Shown here piece after piece: positions 1 through 9,322 of a stretch of 64,000 nt of DNA. Location of the stretch: contig NZ_JADDIV010000002.1 of NCBI RefSeq assembly GCF_015070875.1, positions 434,001-498,000 on the forward strand, given 5' to 3'. The first letter of the stretch is position 1; every line of letters starts with the position of its first letter. Made by a program: the position numbers and the translations under genes. The notes under the pieces are model-generated. The model ran no database searches and was not told the origin of the DNA. It saw only the letters and a program-made list of their open reading frames with translations. Origin of the DNA: Ramlibacter pallidus (GTDB lineage: Bacteria; Pseudomonadota; Gammaproteobacteria; Burkholderiales; Burkholderiaceae_C).

Positions 1-485
1 GTCTTGGCCGTGGTGGTGATGGAGATGTTCAGGCCGCGCAGCGCGTCGACCTTGTCGTACTCGATCTCCGGGAAGATGATCTGTTCCTTGACGCCGATGT
101 TGTAGTTGCCGCGGCCGTCGAAGGCCCGGCCGCTGACGCCACGGAAGTCCCGCACGCGCGGCAGGGCCACGGTGACGAAACGGTCCAGGAATTCGTACAT
201 GCGCGCGCCGCGCAGGGTGACCATGCAGCCGATGGCCTGGCCTTCGCGGATCTTGAAGCCGGCGATGGCCTTCTTGGCCTTGGTCACGACGGGCTTCTGG
301 CCGGCGATCTTGGTCAGGTCGCCCACGGCGTTGTCCATGACCTTCTTGTCCGCCACGGCCTCGCTCACGCCCATGTTCAGCGTGATCTTGGTGATGCGCG
401 GCACCTGCATCGGCGACTTGTAGCCGAACTTCTCGGTCAGCTGCGGCACGACCTTGGTGCGATAGTGTTCTTGGAAACGGGACAT
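1..485 (-). CDS. rplE: 50S ribosomal protein L5 (3' end cut by window)
   Basis: Large-subunit protein that binds 5S rRNA and contacts the P-site tRNA. The reading frame runs from ATG at 485 off the left edge and gives 161 residues; the family is about 179 long, so roughly 18 C-terminal residues lie outside. The N-terminus ([16 protein letters not shown]) and the stretch [15 protein letters not shown] are typical of L5. The start lies 2 bp after the rplX stop, as expected for the third gene of an spc operon. In E. coli this operon is controlled by S8 binding near rplE; no such site was tested here. Confidence 0.97.
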   Translation of the reverse strand, partial: MSRFQEHYRTKVVPQLTEKFGYKSPMQVPRITKITLNMGVSEAVADKKVMDNAVGDLTKIAGQKPVVTKAKKAIAGFKIREGQAIGCMVTLRGARMYEFLDRFVTVALPRVRDFRGVSGRAFDGRGNYNIGVKEQIIFPEIEYDKVDALRGLNISITTTAK

Positions 486-487
486 GG

Positions 488-805
488 TCAGGCCACCTTG
501 ATTTCGTCGCCGGACGACTTGAACACGCGCGAGCGCTTGTTGCCGTCGACCTTGATGCCCACGCGGTCAGCCTTGCCGGTGGCGGAGTTGAAGATCGCCA
601 CGTTCGACTGGTGGATCGGCATGGCCTTTTCCACGATGCCGCCGGTGGTGCCCTTCAGCGGATTGGGCTTGGTGTGCTTCTTCACCAGGTTGATGCCCTC
701 GACGACCAGGTACTGGTCGTCCTTGCGCAGCGTGACGCGGCCGCGCTTGCCCTTGTCCTTGCCGGCCAGGACGATGACTTCGTCACCCTTCACGATCTTG
801 TTCAT
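488..805 (-). CDS. rplX: 50S ribosomal protein L24
   Basis: Assembly-initiating large-subunit protein, 105 residues, the usual size. It starts [20 protein letters not shown], the KOW-type opening of L24. A longer upstream open frame exists in this phase, but the homologous start is the ATG at 805, 11 bp after rplN. It lies between rplN and rplE in the standard spc order and is presumably translated from the same transcript. Confidence 0.97.
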   Translation of the reverse strand: MNKIVKGDEVIVLAGKDKGKRGRVTLRKDDQYLVVEGINLVKKHTKPNPLKGTTGGIVEKAMPIHQSNVAIFNSATGKADRVGIKVDGNKRSRVFKSSGDEIKVA

Positions 806-816
806 TGGCGGGTTCC

Positions 817-1185
817 TTACAGGACTTCCGGGGCCAGCGACACGATCTTCATGAACTTCTCGGTACGCAGCTCGCGCGTGACCGGGCCGAAGATGCGGGT
901 GCCGATGGGCTCCAGCTTGTTGTTGAGCAGCACGGCGGCGTTGCCGTCGAACTTGATGAGGGAGCCATCGCCGCGGCGGATGCCCTTGGCGGTGCGGACC
1001 ACCACTGCGCTGTAGATCTCGCCCTTCTTGACGCGACCCCGCGGAGCGGCTTCCTTGATGCTCACCTTGATGACGTCGCCGACGCTGGCGTAGCGACGCT
1101 TGGAGCCCCCGAGCACCTTGATGCAAAGGACGGACTTCGCGCCGGTGTTGTCGGCGACTTCGAGCCGAGATTCAGTCTGGATCAT
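817..1185 (-). CDS. rplN: 50S ribosomal protein L14
   Basis: Large-subunit protein at the 30S interface, 122 residues with the classic start [17 protein letters not shown]. The frame is open 16 codons further upstream, but the ATG at 1185 matches the family start. It is the first gene of the spc operon here. The gene upstream is glpD rather than rpsQ, so the S10 and spc operons are separated. A strong promoter and a leader of about 140 nt with hairpins precede it. Confidence 0.97.
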   Translation of the reverse strand: MIQTESRLEVADNTGAKSVLCIKVLGGSKRRYASVGDVIKVSIKEAAPRGRVKKGEIYSAVVVRTAKGIRRGDGSLIKFDGNAAVLLNNKLEPIGTRIFGPVTRELRTEKFMKIVSLAPEVL

Positions 1186-1216
1186 TTCGTTGGTTCCCAA
1201 CTTGTCCCGAACGCAC

Positions 1217-1237
1217 CCTGATGGACGATCCATCAGG
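1217..1237 (-). promoter_or_regulatory. 8-bp hairpin in the rplN leader
   Basis: Perfect inverted repeat CCTGATGG - ACGAT - CCATCAGG, ending about 32 nt before the rplN start. It lies inside the predicted leader transcript, so it may be an RNA structure for translational or attenuation control of the spc operon. No matching ribosomal-protein binding site was demonstrated. Confidence 0.5.
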
Positions 1238-1308
1238 ACATCGGGGCAGTCTTGGTCCCGTCGTCGCCCCCGGCGGCCTGGCCGGCCGGTGGCTTCGAAT
1301 GGGTAGAA

Positions 1309-1328
1309 GCTCGCCCAAAAAGGCGAGC
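1309..1328 (-). promoter_or_regulatory. Hairpin at the predicted 5' end of the rplN transcript
   Basis: On the minus strand GCTCGCC - TTTTTG - GGCGAGC forms a 7-bp stem with a U-rich loop. It begins at about the predicted transcription start, so the RNA would carry a 5'-terminal stem-loop. No T-run follows the stem on either strand, so it does not look like an intrinsic terminator. Confidence 0.5.
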
Positions 1329-1333
1329 CCGCG

Positions 1334-1361
1334 ATTATGGCAGAAGGAGGGCGTTTGTCAA
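1334..1361 (-). promoter_or_regulatory. Strong sigma-70-type promoter for the spc operon
   Basis: On the minus strand a perfect TTGACA (1361-1356) is followed after 16 bp by CATAAT (1339-1334), matching TATAAT at five of six positions. The predicted start of transcription is near 1327. The -35 box lies in the loop of an imperfect inverted repeat (1345-1370) that follows the glpD stop codon. Confidence 0.75.
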
Positions 1362-1370
1362 ACGCCTCCT
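1345..1370 (-). repeat. Inverted repeat after glpD overlapping the -35 box
   Basis: On the plus strand AGGAGGGCGTTT and AAACGCCTCCT flank a short loop and form an 11-bp stem with one bulged G. It begins 13 bp after the glpD stop. There is no T-run, so termination is uncertain; it could be a factor-dependent terminator structure or an operator at the spc promoter. Confidence 0.4.
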
Positions 1371-1382
1371 ACACGAACCCGC

Positions 1383-2981
1383 TCAGGCGGGCATGCGCAC
1401 GTAGGTCTGCGCCAGTTCCCGGAACGCCGCCGCCTGCGGGTCGATGCCGGTTTCCTCCAGCAGGATCGCGCCCACCTCGGCCGACAGCGCGGCCGCCTGG
1501 GCGGCATCGAGGAACAGCAGGCGGATGCGGCGGGCCAGGACGTCTTCCACGGTCCGGGCGTACTCGTGCCGGGCGGCGAAGCGGACCATCGCGACCGTCA
1601 GCCCGCCGCCCAGGTGCCGGTCGCCCCGGATCGCCGCCACCTCGCCGGCCTCGGCGCCGTACAGGTGCAGGCCCGGTGCCGCACTGATGGACATCGGCTG
1701 CGCCTCGGCCGGAGGCGCCCCGACCAGCCGCAAGTTGGCAGTCACTCCCGCAGGAGTCCGCTCCAGCAGGCCGGCGGTGAAGCATTTCTCCAGCACATCC
1801 TCGGCCATGGCCCGGTAGGTGGTCCACTTGCCGCCGGTCACCGTGACCAGCCCGGTCTTGCTCACCAGGACGGTGTGCTCCCGGCTGAGCGACTTGGTGG
1901 TCTCGGCGTCGTCGCCCACCGGCTTGACCAGGGGGCGGAGGCCCACCCAGAGACTGCGGATGTCCTCCCGGCGGGGCGCACGGACCAGGTAGCGGGCGGA
2001 TTCGCCGAGGATGAAGTCCAGCTCCTCGCGAAAGGGCCGCGGCTCGCGGGCGAGGTCGCCACGCGGCGTGTCGGTCGTCCCCAGGATAAGCTTGCCCATC
2101 CAGGGCACGCCGAACAGCACCCGGCCGTCCGAGGTCTTCGGGACCATCAGCGCGTGGTCGCTGGGCAGGAATTCGCGGTCGACCACGGCGTGCACGCCCT
2201 GGCTGGGCGCCACCATCGGCTCGACCTTGCGGCCGGCGGCCACGCCGTCCTGCCGGCGCAGCTCGTCGACCCAGACCCCGGTGGCATTGACTACGCAGCG
2301 TGCGCGCACCGTGAATTCGCGTCCCGTCTCCGCGTCGCGGCAGTTCACGCCGGCCAGCTTGCCGCCCGTGTGCAGCAAGCCGGTCACGGCGCAGTAGTTC
2401 ACTAGCAGGGCACCGCGTGCGGCCGCCGTGCGCGCGAGCGCCAGCGCGAGGCGGGCGTCGTCGAACTGCCCGTCCCAGTACTTGACCCCGCCCTTGAGGC
2501 CGTCCGGCCGGGCCGTGGGCAGGCAGGCGAGCGTCTGCCGCCGGCTCAGGAACTCCGTGCGGCCGAGGCCGGCGGCCCCCGCCAGCGCGTCGTACATCTT
2601 GAGCCCCGCGCCGTAGAAGGGCGTCTCCCACAGCTTGTACGAAGGCATCACGAAGGCCAGCGGCTGCGCGAGGTGCGGTGCGTTTTTCAGCAGCGTCGTG
2701 CGCTCCTGCAGCGCCTCGCGCACCAGGCCGATGTTGCCCTGCGCCAGGTAGCGCACGCCGCCGTGCACGAGCTTGGTCGCGCGCGACGATGTGCCCTTGG
2801 CGAAGTCGTGCGATTCCAGCAGCACCACCTTCAGCCCGCGCGCGGCGGCATCGAGCGCCACGCCCAGGCCGGTGGCGCCGCCACCCACCACGGCCAGGTC
2901 CCAGGTCCCGCCCTGCGCCAGGCGCGCCAGCAGGTCTTCGCGCCGCGTCGGGGCGGCGCTCTGCGTCGAGGAATCGTTCAA
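1383..2981 (-). CDS. glpD: Aerobic glycerol-3-phosphate dehydrogenase (FAD, membrane-associated)
   Basis: Oxidises sn-glycerol-3-phosphate to dihydroxyacetone phosphate and passes electrons to ubiquinone. The protein has 532 residues with the FAD dinucleotide motif GGGATG (about 33-38) and the family signature [20 protein letters not shown] (60-79). No ATG lies near the domain start. A TTG at 2981-2979 overlaps the glpK stop (TTGA), gives the frame and fits translational coupling. It lies directly downstream of glpK, so the two form the catabolic glycerol operon. No glpF or glpR is seen in the window. Confidence 0.95.
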   Translation of the reverse strand: MNDSSTQSAAPTRREDLLARLAQGGTWDLAVVGGGATGLGVALDAAARGLKVVLLESHDFAKGTSSRATKLVHGGVRYLAQGNIGLVREALQERTTLLKNAPHLAQPLAFVMPSYKLWETPFYGAGLKMYDALAGAAGLGRTEFLSRRQTLACLPTARPDGLKGGVKYWDGQFDDARLALALARTAAARGALLVNYCAVTGLLHTGGKLAGVNCRDAETGREFTVRARCVVNATGVWVDELRRQDGVAAGRKVEPMVAPSQGVHAVVDREFLPSDHALMVPKTSDGRVLFGVPWMGKLILGTTDTPRGDLAREPRPFREELDFILGESARYLVRAPRREDIRSLWVGLRPLVKPVGDDAETTKSLSREHTVLVSKTGLVTVTGGKWTTYRAMAEDVLEKCFTAGLLERTPAGVTANLRLVGAPPAEAQPMSISAAPGLHLYGAEAGEVAAIRGDRHLGGGLTVAMVRFAARHEYARTVEDVLARRIRLLFLDAAQAAALSAEVGAILLEETGIDPQAAAFRELAQTYVRMPA

Positions 2982-4474
2982 GTGCGGGTCCAGCCTTTCG
3001 CGCGCTCGACCGCTTCGCGCCAGCGCGCGAGCTTGGCCACGCGTTCCCGCTCCGACAGCCGGGGTTCGAACCGGCGGTCCACCTTCCACTGCCTCCCGAT
3101 CTCGGCGGGGTCGGCCCAGAAGCCGGTCGCCAGCCCCGCCAGGTAGGCGGCGCCGAGCGCCGTCGTTTCCGTGACCTGGGGCCGCACCACCGGCACGCCC
3201 AGGAAATCCGCTTGCATCTGCATGAGCAGATTGTTGCGCGAAGCGCCCCCGTCCACGCGCAGCTCCGTCAGCGGAATGCCAGCGTCGCGCGACATCGCCG
3301 CGAACACGTCGGCCGACTGCAGTGCGATGGCCTCGAGCGCCGCGCGGGCGATGTGCGCCCGCGACGTGCCGCGCGTCATGCCCACGAGGGTGCCCCGGGC
3401 ATGCCCGTCCCAGTCGGGGGTGCCGAGACCGGCGAAGGCGGGCACGAGATACACGTCGCCGGTGTCTTCCACCTGCGCCGCCAGCGACTCGACTTCCGGT
3501 GCCGACTGGATCAGCTGCAATCCGTCGCGCAGCCACTGCACGGTGGCGCCCGCCATGAAGACGCTGCCTTCCAGGCAATACGCCAGGTTGGTCGGGCCGT
3601 CCGGGCCGCGCCAACCCACCGTGGTGAGCAGGCGGTTGCGGCTGGTCACGCGCTGGCCGCCGGTGTTCATCAGCATGAAGCAACCGGTGCCATAGGTGTT
3701 CTTGGCCATGCCGGGCGACCAGCAGGTCTGGCCGAAGGTGGCGGCCTGCTGGTCGCCCGCGATACCGGCGATCGGCAGTTCGGTCCCCAGCACGGTGGCG
3801 TCGGTGGTCGCGACCAGCCCGCTGGACGCGACGACCTCTGGCAGCACCGCGCGCGGCACGCGCAGGAGCTTCAGCAGTTCGTCGTCCCACGCGCCGGTGC
3901 GCAGGTTGAACAACATCGTGCGCGAGGCGTTGCTGGCGTCGGTGGCATGCACGCGGCCGCCGGTGAGCTTCCAGACCAGCCAGCTGTCGATGGTGCCGAA
4001 GGCCAGCTCGCCGGCCTCGGCACGCGCCCGCGCGCCCGGCACGTTGTCGAGAAGCCATTCCAGCTTGGTGCCGGCGAAGTACGCATCGATCACCAGGCCG
4101 GTCTTCTGCTGCACCCGGGCGGCATGCCCGCGGGCGCGCAGTTCGTCGCAGCGCGTGGCCGTGCGGCGGTCCTGCCAGACGATCGCGTTGGCGACCGGTT
4201 CACCGGTGGCGCGATCCCACAGGAGCGTCGTCTCGCGCTGGTTCGTGATGCCGATGGCGGCGATGGTGGCCGCGCCGCCGGCCTTCTCGATGGCTTCCAG
4301 CGCCACCGCGTGCTGGGTCGCCCAGATCTCGCGGGCGTCATGCTCCACCCAGCCCGGCTGCGGGAAGATCTGCGCGAACTCACGTTGCGCCAGGGTCACC
4401 ACCTGGCCGGCGGCGTCGAAGACGATCGCGCGCGACGAGGTCGTCCCCTGGTCGAGGGCAAGAACGTATCTCAT
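2978..4474 (-). CDS. glpK: Glycerol kinase
   Basis: ATP-dependent phosphorylation of glycerol to glycerol-3-phosphate, the substrate of GlpD just downstream. The protein has 498 residues, the usual length, with the FGGY-kinase phosphate loop DQGTTSSR (about 8-15) at the N-terminus and a second nucleotide-binding block including DGGASRNN in the C-terminal half. A -10-like TACGCT (minus strand, 4488-4483) ends 8 bp before the ATG, which implies a very short leader. The gene is divergent from the esterase-like gene at 4528. Confidence 0.97.
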   Translation of the reverse strand: MRYVLALDQGTTSSRAIVFDAAGQVVTLAQREFAQIFPQPGWVEHDAREIWATQHAVALEAIEKAGGAATIAAIGITNQRETTLLWDRATGEPVANAIVWQDRRTATRCDELRARGHAARVQQKTGLVIDAYFAGTKLEWLLDNVPGARARAEAGELAFGTIDSWLVWKLTGGRVHATDASNASRTMLFNLRTGAWDDELLKLLRVPRAVLPEVVASSGLVATTDATVLGTELPIAGIAGDQQAATFGQTCWSPGMAKNTYGTGCFMLMNTGGQRVTSRNRLLTTVGWRGPDGPTNLAYCLEGSVFMAGATVQWLRDGLQLIQSAPEVESLAAQVEDTGDVYLVPAFAGLGTPDWDGHARGTLVGMTRGTSRAHIARAALEAIALQSADVFAAMSRDAGIPLTELRVDGGASRNNLLMQMQADFLGVPVVRPQVTETTALGAAYLAGLATGFWADPAEIGRQWKVDRRFEPRLSERERVAKLARWREAVERAKGWTRT

Positions 4475-4527
4475 GGGCCGGCAGCGTAACGCATGGGCGC
4501 GGGGGCGGGCGCTAGACTGCCGCCTCC

Positions 4528-5688
4528 ATGGCCCTTCCTCCTTCGCCCGCCCTGCCGTCGCGGCGGGCCGTCCTGCGCGCCGGCGGCGCGGCCTGCGTGC
4601 TGTCGGCCATGGGCTGCATGCCGCGCCAGGACGCGCCCGCGGTGCCCTCCGGGCCCAGCCGCCTGCGCCTGCTGGCAGAGACGCGCCTGCCGCACGGGCT
4701 GCGCGTGCAGGGGACCACGGTCGGTGGCCTCTCGGCGATCGATCACGACCCGGCCACCGGCGCGTGGGTGGCCCTGAGCGACGACCGTTCCGAGCTGCAA
4801 CCGGCCCGGTTCTACCGGCTCGCCGTCACGCTCTCCGCCGCGACCCTGGTCGTCGAGGTGACGGAGTCCGTCACGCTGCTGCAGGCGAACGGCCAGCCCT
4901 TCCCGCCGCGGCGCGCCGGCGGCGAAGTCGTGGACCCGGAAGGCATGCGCCTGTTGCCGGGCGGGCGGGGCGTCCTGTGGTGCAGCGAAGGCGAAGAACG
5001 GGTCCACCAGCCGCCGACCGTGCGCGAAGCCCGCCTGGACGGCACCCATGTGCGCGACCTTCCGGTCCCTGCCCTGCTGCAGTTCACCCGTCCGGGGACG
5101 GGGGCGCGCGTCAACCAGGCCCTGGAGGGACTGGCGCTCACGCCCGATGCGCGCTTCGCCTGGGCCGCCATGGAGGGCCCGCTGCACCAGGACGGGCCCG
5201 AGCCCGGCGTAGGGCGCCCCGGCGGCCCGTGCCGCCTCACCGCCTTCGACCTCTCCAGCGGCCGCGCCGTCCGGCAGGTCGCGTACCTGCCGGATGCGGT
5301 GCCCCTGCCGCCCGTGGTGCCGGGCGGATACGCGGACAACGGCATCAGCGAGGTCCTGATGCTGGACGGCGCACGCATGCTGGTGCTCGAGCGCGCCTAC
5401 AGCATGGGTGCCGGCAATTCGTTGCGGCTGTACGAAATCGATACGCGTTCCGGCAGCGACACGCTCGCGCTGGAGCGCCTGCGCGAAGGCAGCTACCATC
5501 CCGCGCCCAAGCGGCTGGTCGCCGACTTCGCGCACCTGGGCCTGTCGCTCCTCGACAATACGGAGGGCATGTGCTGGGGCCCGCGCCTGCCGAACGGCCG
5601 GCGCACGCTGGTGGTGGTCAGCGAGGACAACTTCAGCGCCCGGCAGGTCACGCAATTCGCAGCCTTCGAATACCTGGAATCCCCATGA
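4528..5688 (+). CDS. Esterase-like activity of phytase family lipoprotein
   Basis: 386 residues with a twin-arginine-like signal ([15 protein letters not shown]) leading into a lipobox-like LSAMGC, so probably exported and lipid-anchored. The body matches the phytase-like esterase domain (PF13449-type): [20 protein letters not shown] early and a beta-propeller-like pattern ending in [12 protein letters not shown]. The substrate is unknown; family members are annotated from weak phosphodiesterase/esterase similarity. A -10-like TAGACT (4513-4518) lies 9 bp before the ATG. Its stop overlaps the proC start (ATGA), so the two are probably cotranscribed. Confidence 0.8.
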   Translation: MALPPSPALPSRRAVLRAGGAACVLSAMGCMPRQDAPAVPSGPSRLRLLAETRLPHGLRVQGTTVGGLSAIDHDPATGAWVALSDDRSELQPARFYRLAVTLSAATLVVEVTESVTLLQANGQPFPPRRAGGEVVDPEGMRLLPGGRGVLWCSEGEERVHQPPTVREARLDGTHVRDLPVPALLQFTRPGTGARVNQALEGLALTPDARFAWAAMEGPLHQDGPEPGVGRPGGPCRLTAFDLSSGRAVRQVAYLPDAVPLPPVVPGGYADNGISEVLMLDGARMLVLERAYSMGAGNSLRLYEIDTRSGSDTLALERLREGSYHPAPKRLVADFAHLGLSLLDNTEGMCWGPRLPNGRRTLVVVSEDNFSARQVTQFAAFEYLESP

Positions 5689-6506
5689 CGCAGACGAACG
5701 AACGGATCGCCTTCATCGGCGGCGGCAACATGGCCAGCGCCATCATCGGCGGCCTCCTGAAGCAGGGCCTGCCCGCCGCGGACGTGCAGGTGGTCGAGCC
5801 GGTCGCCGAAGCACGCGAGCGCCTCGCGCAGCAGTTCGGCGTGCAGGCGCAGGCGCAGGCGGATGCGGCCCTGTCCCGCGCGGCCCTGGTGGTCTGGGCC
5901 GTGAAGCCGCAGACCTTCCGCGACGCGGCCGAAGCCGCGCGCGCGCACGTGCAACAGGCGCTGCACCTGAGCGTCGCCGCCGGCATCCGCTCCGGCAGCA
6001 TGGCCGCCTGGCTGGGCACCGAACGCATCGTGCGATCGATGCCGAACACGCCGGCGCTGGTCGGCAAGGGCATGACCGCCCTGTACGCACGCCCCGCCGT
6101 GGCCCAGGCGGACAAGGCGCGCGTCGAGCGGGTGATCGCCACGACGGGCGAACACCTCTGGGTGGCCGAGGAGCAGCATCTCGACGCGGTCACCGCGCTC
6201 TCCGGCTCCGGCCCCGCCTACGTCTTCTATTTCCTCGAAGCGATGGTGCAGGCCGGCACGGAGATGGGACTGTCGGCGCAACAGGCGCGCCGGTTGGCCA
6301 TCGCCACCTTCGCGGGAGCTTCGGAGCTGGCGCGGGCCTCCGCCGATCCGCTGGAAACCCTCCGCGAGCGGGTGACGTCGAAGGGCGGCACCACGTATGC
6401 GGCCCTCACGTCCCTGGAAGGAGACCAGGTGAAGGCGTCGTTCGTGAGGGCCTTGCATGCCGCGTGCGAGCGGGCCGGCCAGCTGGGCGACGAGTTCGGG
6501 AAGTAG
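5685..6506 (+). CDS. proC: Pyrroline-5-carboxylate reductase
   Basis: Last step of proline synthesis: NAD(P)H-dependent reduction of 1-pyrroline-5-carboxylate. The protein has 273 residues with the Rossmann motif FIGGGNMA at the N-terminus and the C-terminal signature region (ALSGSGPAYVFYFLEAM, then VTSKGGTTYAAL). The ATG at 5685 overlaps the upstream stop by 4 bp. It converges with ubiA, with 3 bp between the stop codons. Confidence 0.96.
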   Translation: MTQTNERIAFIGGGNMASAIIGGLLKQGLPAADVQVVEPVAEARERLAQQFGVQAQAQADAALSRAALVVWAVKPQTFRDAAEAARAHVQQALHLSVAAGIRSGSMAAWLGTERIVRSMPNTPALVGKGMTALYARPAVAQADKARVERVIATTGEHLWVAEEQHLDAVTALSGSGPAYVFYFLEAMVQAGTEMGLSAQQARRLAIATFAGASELARASADPLETLRERVTSKGGTTYAALTSLEGDQVKASFVRALHAACERAGQLGDEFGK

Positions 6507-6509
6507 CCC

Positions 6510-7367
6510 TCAGGCGATCGCGTAGCCCACCGCCGTGCCGGCGAACAGGGCGAATCCCACCCAGTGGTTCAGGCGGAAGGCCCGGAAGCAGCCCTCCCGC
6601 GTGCGGCCGCGGATCAGCGTGAAGTGCCAGAGCGCCTGGGCCGCCGCGCCGGCGACGGCCAGGCCCACGACCCACGCCGGGATCCGCCCCGTCATCACGA
6701 CCGCCCAGGCGCCGATGGCCACGGCATAGCAGGCCATCACCACCGGCACGTCCGCCTTCCCCAGGGTGATCGCCGAAGTCTTGATCCCGATGCGCAGGTC
6801 GTCGTCGCGGTCCACCATGGCGTACTCGGTGTCGTAGGCCAGCACCCAGAACAGGTTGCCGAGCAGCAGCCCCCAGGCGAGCAGCGGCACTTCACCGCGC
6901 ACGGCGGCGAACGCCATGGGGATGCCGAAACTGAACGCGACGCCCAGCACCGCCTGCGGCATGGAGACGAAGCGCTTCGCGTACGGATAGGCGATCGCGA
7001 TGGCGAGGGCCGCGAACGACCAGGCGATGGTCGCCGCGTTGGTCGTCAGCACCAGCAGGAAGGCCAGCAGCGCCAGCACCGCGCCGAGGACGAGGGCCTC
7101 GCGCACGGAGACCCTGCCGCTCGTGACCGGGCGCTGCGCGGTGCGCTTCACGTGCCGGTCGAACTCGCGGTCGGCCACGTCGTTCACGCAGCAGCCGGCG
7201 CTGCGCATCAGGATCGTGCCGAGCGTGAACACCGCGACCAGGTCCCAGCCCGGGAAGCCGTCCGCCGCGATCCACAGCGCGGACAGGCTGGGCCACAGCA
7301 GCAACAGCCAGCCCGCCGGGCGGTCCCAGCGGACCAGGTCGAGGTAGAGCCGGGCCCGGTCCCTCAC
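6510..7367 (-). CDS. ubiA: 4-hydroxybenzoate octaprenyltransferase
   Basis: Integral membrane prenyltransferase of ubiquinone synthesis, joining polyprenyl diphosphate to 4-hydroxybenzoate. The protein has 285 residues. It carries both Mg-diphosphate Asp motifs, NDVAD (62-66) and the region [12 protein letters not shown] (179-190), and repeated hydrophobic helices. The start is the GTG at 7367-7365, which overlaps the stop of the peroxidase gene (GTGA); an ATG 57 bp upstream would run far into that gene. The overlap suggests cotranscription with oxyR and the peroxidase. Confidence 0.95.
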   Translation of the reverse strand: MRDRARLYLDLVRWDRPAGWLLLLWPSLSALWIAADGFPGWDLVAVFTLGTILMRSAGCCVNDVADREFDRHVKRTAQRPVTSGRVSVREALVLGAVLALLAFLLVLTTNAATIAWSFAALAIAIAYPYAKRFVSMPQAVLGVAFSFGIPMAFAAVRGEVPLLAWGLLLGNLFWVLAYDTEYAMVDRDDDLRIGIKTSAITLGKADVPVVMACYAVAIGAWAVVMTGRIPAWVVGLAVAGAAAQALWHFTLIRGRTREGCFRAFRLNHWVGFALFAGTAVGYAIA

Positions 7368-8308
7368 GTCACGCCGAGGCCCAGGCGCCGCAGGTCCAGG
7401 CGCCCTTCGCGCATGGGCGGGCACCAGAAGTACGCACCGGTCACCGGCTTGGAAATGGAGAACAGCGCGTCCACCACGCCGTCCTCGTGCCCGGCCATCC
7501 GCCGCATCTGCTGCTCGAAGGCCTGGTGCGACTTGCCGAATGCCACGAACATCAGGCCCGCCTGCATGCTGAGCATCCAGGGCATGGAGCGGCGCAGGAC
7601 GAACGCCGGCGGATCGAAGCTCTCCTGCGCGGTGCGCTTGACGTGCGCGGTTTCGGGCGCGTCGTCGATCTCCTCGTTGTCGGAGAGGCGGCGGCCGAAA
7701 TGGTGGTCGCGCTCCTCGTCACCCAGCGCCTCGAAAGCGTCCAGGTCGTGCACCCACTGCTGCACGGCGACGTAGCTGGAGCCGTCCACGCCTTCGCCCA
7801 GGCCATGGGCGAACGCCGCCTCCTCCGCGGCCTCGCCCGTCGGGTTCTCGGTGCCGTCCTCGAAACCGGTGAGGTCGTGGCCGTGGCCGCCCTCCTTGTA
7901 GGCGTGCCGGAACGCGTCGACGGCGTGCCGCACGGTGAAGGCCGGGGCCAGGGCCTTCTGCACCTTGCGCGTGACGTGCAGCAGGTCGCCGAGGTCGGAG
8001 CCGCGCATCCAGCACCAGAGCGTGCCGGGCGTGACCGGCACCTTGATGTCGCCGCGCGAGAAGTCGGGGAATTCGTGCAGGTTCGGGATGTCGGCGCCGA
8101 GCGCCTTCGCCAGCGACGGCCCGATGCCGACCACGACGTCGCTGCCGTCCACCAGCGGCGTGAGGCGGGTGAGCGCTTCGCGGATGGCCGCGGCGTCCAC
8201 CTTCGGGTCGCTCAGGTTGAACAGGACGAAGCGCGCCACGGGCGGGACGCCTTCGAAGATGCCGGGCTGGTACGGCTTGTCGGCGGGGACGGGGCTCGTT
8301 TCTCTCAT
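7364..8308 (-). CDS. DyP-type heme peroxidase (YfeX-like)
   Basis: Dye-decolorising-type peroxidase using H2O2. The 314-residue protein shows GFEDG (148-152) with the catalytic Asp at 151, the proximal heme His at 222 (PETAHVKRT) and a distal Arg in VLRRSMPW (about 239-240). No signal peptide is visible, so it is probably cytoplasmic. It begins within the oxyR stop codon (ATGA) and ends within the ubiA start (GTGA). This places a peroxide-consuming enzyme directly under the peroxide sensor. Confidence 0.92.
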   Translation of the reverse strand: MRETSPVPADKPYQPGIFEGVPPVARFVLFNLSDPKVDAAAIREALTRLTPLVDGSDVVVGIGPSLAKALGADIPNLHEFPDFSRGDIKVPVTPGTLWCWMRGSDLGDLLHVTRKVQKALAPAFTVRHAVDAFRHAYKEGGHGHDLTGFEDGTENPTGEAAEEAAFAHGLGEGVDGSSYVAVQQWVHDLDAFEALGDEERDHHFGRRLSDNEEIDDAPETAHVKRTAQESFDPPAFVLRRSMPWMLSMQAGLMFVAFGKSHQAFEQQMRRMAGHEDGVVDALFSISKPVTGAYFWCPPMREGRLDLRRLGLGVT

Positions 8309-9258
8309 GACAGTCTCTTCACGCCCGGAAGTTCGCAGGCGTAGATGGCGTTGCGCAAGGCGGCGACCGCCTCGTAGCGCGTGAAGCTGCGCCGCCAGGC
8401 CAGCACCACGCGCCGGCTGGGCGGGTCGCCTTCGAAGGGGATGTACTTGACGAAGGCCTGGTCGTCGTTGCGCCGCTTCGGCTTCGCGGCCAGGGCGTCC
8501 TTCGGGACCGACAGGCGCGGCACCAGCGTGATGCCCATGCCGGCGGCGACCATGTGCTTGATCGTTTCCAGCGAGGAGCCCTCGAAGCTCTTGCGGATGC
8601 CTTCGGCATCGCTGGAGAAGCGCGCGAATTCGGGGCAGACCTCCAGCACGTGGTCGCGGAAGCAGTGGCCCGTCCCGAGCAGCAGCATGGTCTCCTTCTT
8701 CAGCTCCTCGGCCTTCACCGCCTTGAGCTCGGCCAGCGGATGCGTGGTCGGCACGGCGACCAGGAAGGGTTCGTCGTACAGCGGCGCGATCGCCAGGCCG
8801 GTGTCCGGGAACGGCTCGGCCAGCACGGCGCAGTCGATCTCGCCGGTGCGCAGCATCTCCAGCAGCCTGGCGGTGAAGTTCTCCTGCAGCATCAGCGGCA
8901 TCTGCGGGGTGCGCGCGATGGCCTGGCGCACCAGGTCGGGCAGCAGGTAGGGCCCGATGGTGTAGATCACGCCCAGCCGCAGCGGGCCCGCCAGCGGGTC
9001 CTTGCCGCGCTTGGCGATCTCCTTGATCGCCGCGGCCTGCTCCAGCACGCTCTGCGCCTGGCGGACGATTTCCTCGCCCAGCGGCGTGACCGACACCTCG
9101 TTGGCGCTGCGCTCGAACAGCTTGACCTCGAGTTCGTCCTCGAGCTTCTTGATGGCCACGGACAGCGTCGGCTGGGACACGAAGCAGGCCTCGGCCGCGC
9201 GGCCGAAATGCTTTTCCCGCGCGACGGCGACGATGTATTTGAGTTCTGTGAGCGTCAT
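8305..9258 (-). CDS. oxyR: Hydrogen-peroxide-sensing LysR-family regulator OxyR
   Basis: LysR-type activator that forms a disulfide on peroxide exposure. The 317-residue protein has an N-terminal winged HTH (about 1-60, SQPTLSVAIKKLEDEL). The two redox cysteines are exactly Cys199 and Cys208 in GHCFRDHVLEVC, the E. coli OxyR spacing and numbering. It heads an operon with the DyP peroxidase and ubiA. A GACAAT box (minus strand, 9279-9274) precedes the ATG by 15 bp. Confidence 0.96.
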   Translation of the reverse strand: MTLTELKYIVAVAREKHFGRAAEACFVSQPTLSVAIKKLEDELEVKLFERSANEVSVTPLGEEIVRQAQSVLEQAAAIKEIAKRGKDPLAGPLRLGVIYTIGPYLLPDLVRQAIARTPQMPLMLQENFTARLLEMLRTGEIDCAVLAEPFPDTGLAIAPLYDEPFLVAVPTTHPLAELKAVKAEELKKETMLLLGTGHCFRDHVLEVCPEFARFSSDAEGIRKSFEGSSLETIKHMVAAGMGITLVPRLSVPKDALAAKPKRRNDDQAFVKYIPFEGDPPSRRVVLAWRRSFTRYEAVAALRNAIYACELPGVKRLS

Positions 9259-9322
9259 GGGTGCGGCGGGTCCATTGTCGTGGAATTGGGTGACCCGCGG
9301 GCACGGACGGCGGTGCGGCCCC

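Noticed and set aside
1383..4058. An 891-codon open frame that could be read as a larger fused glpD protein
   Set aside because: The upstream half lies over glpK in another frame and is low-complexity Arg/Ala sequence; glpK itself has full family motifs. The TTG at 2981 gives a normal-length GlpD.
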